From assembly GCA_043801935.1 (NCBI GenBank), contig JAZDLO010000242.1, positions 1 through 5,112 of the forward strand: a stretch of DNA of 5,112 nucleotides. Reading direction: 5' to 3'. Shown here piece by piece: positions 4,990 to 5,112 of this stretch. A program made the position numbers and the translations under genes. The notes beneath the pieces are model-generated. The model did not search any database. It worked only from the letters and a program-made list of their open reading frames with translations, and was not told the origin of the DNA. Source of the stretch: JAZDLO01 sp043801935. Lineage in GTDB: Bacteria > Actinomycetota > Thermoleophilia > RBG-16-64-13. Positions within the stretch are counted from its first letter, which is position 1. Each line of letters opens with the position of its first letter.

Positions 4990-5112
<123 letters not shown>

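Overview
This is a GC-rich chromosomal housekeeping segment, most likely from a deep-branching actinobacterium (Coriobacteriia, Thermoleophilia or a related lineage). The evidence is the base composition, a bifunctional penicillin-binding protein with C-terminal PASTA repeats (a trait of Gram-positive-type walls), a boxA of the CTTTGAAAACTGAAC type, and a 16S 5' end reading TTCACGGAGAGTTTGATCC. The class assignment is inference: only about 120 bases of 16S rRNA are visible.

Layout. Bases 2391 down to 1 (minus strand) encode a class A penicillin-binding protein with all glycosyltransferase and transpeptidase motifs intact. Its 3' end lies beyond the left edge, inside the second PASTA repeat. 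Diverging from it across only 63 bases is tyrS (2455-3708), complete, with a strong Shine-Dalgarno sequence that can be folded into a small hairpin. After 93 bases comes a secreted or membrane-anchored protein of 252 residues (3802-4560), with a basic N-terminus, one hydrophobic segment, a Ser/Thr/Ala-rich linker and a compact C-terminal domain faintly like DUF4367.

The stop codon of that gene lies inside the -35 box of a strong sigma-70-type promoter (TTGACA, 17 bp, TAAGAT), the first of two tandem rRNA promoters. The second (TTGACG, 17 bp, TAAGCT, extended -10) lies 171 bp downstream. About 400 bases of highly folded leader follow, with a 13-bp inverted repeat spanning the inter-promoter segment, a small hairpin and a boxA antitermination motif, a second boxA-like copy and several further hairpins. 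The 16S rRNA gene begins at about 4990 and runs off the right edge.

The protein genes serve wall synthesis and translation. tyrS, the anchored protein and the rRNA operon all point the same way with no clear terminator between them. I found no mobile element, CRISPR array, tRNA or defence gene, and no sign of an undescribed system. The most interesting material is the architecture of the rRNA promoter and leader region.
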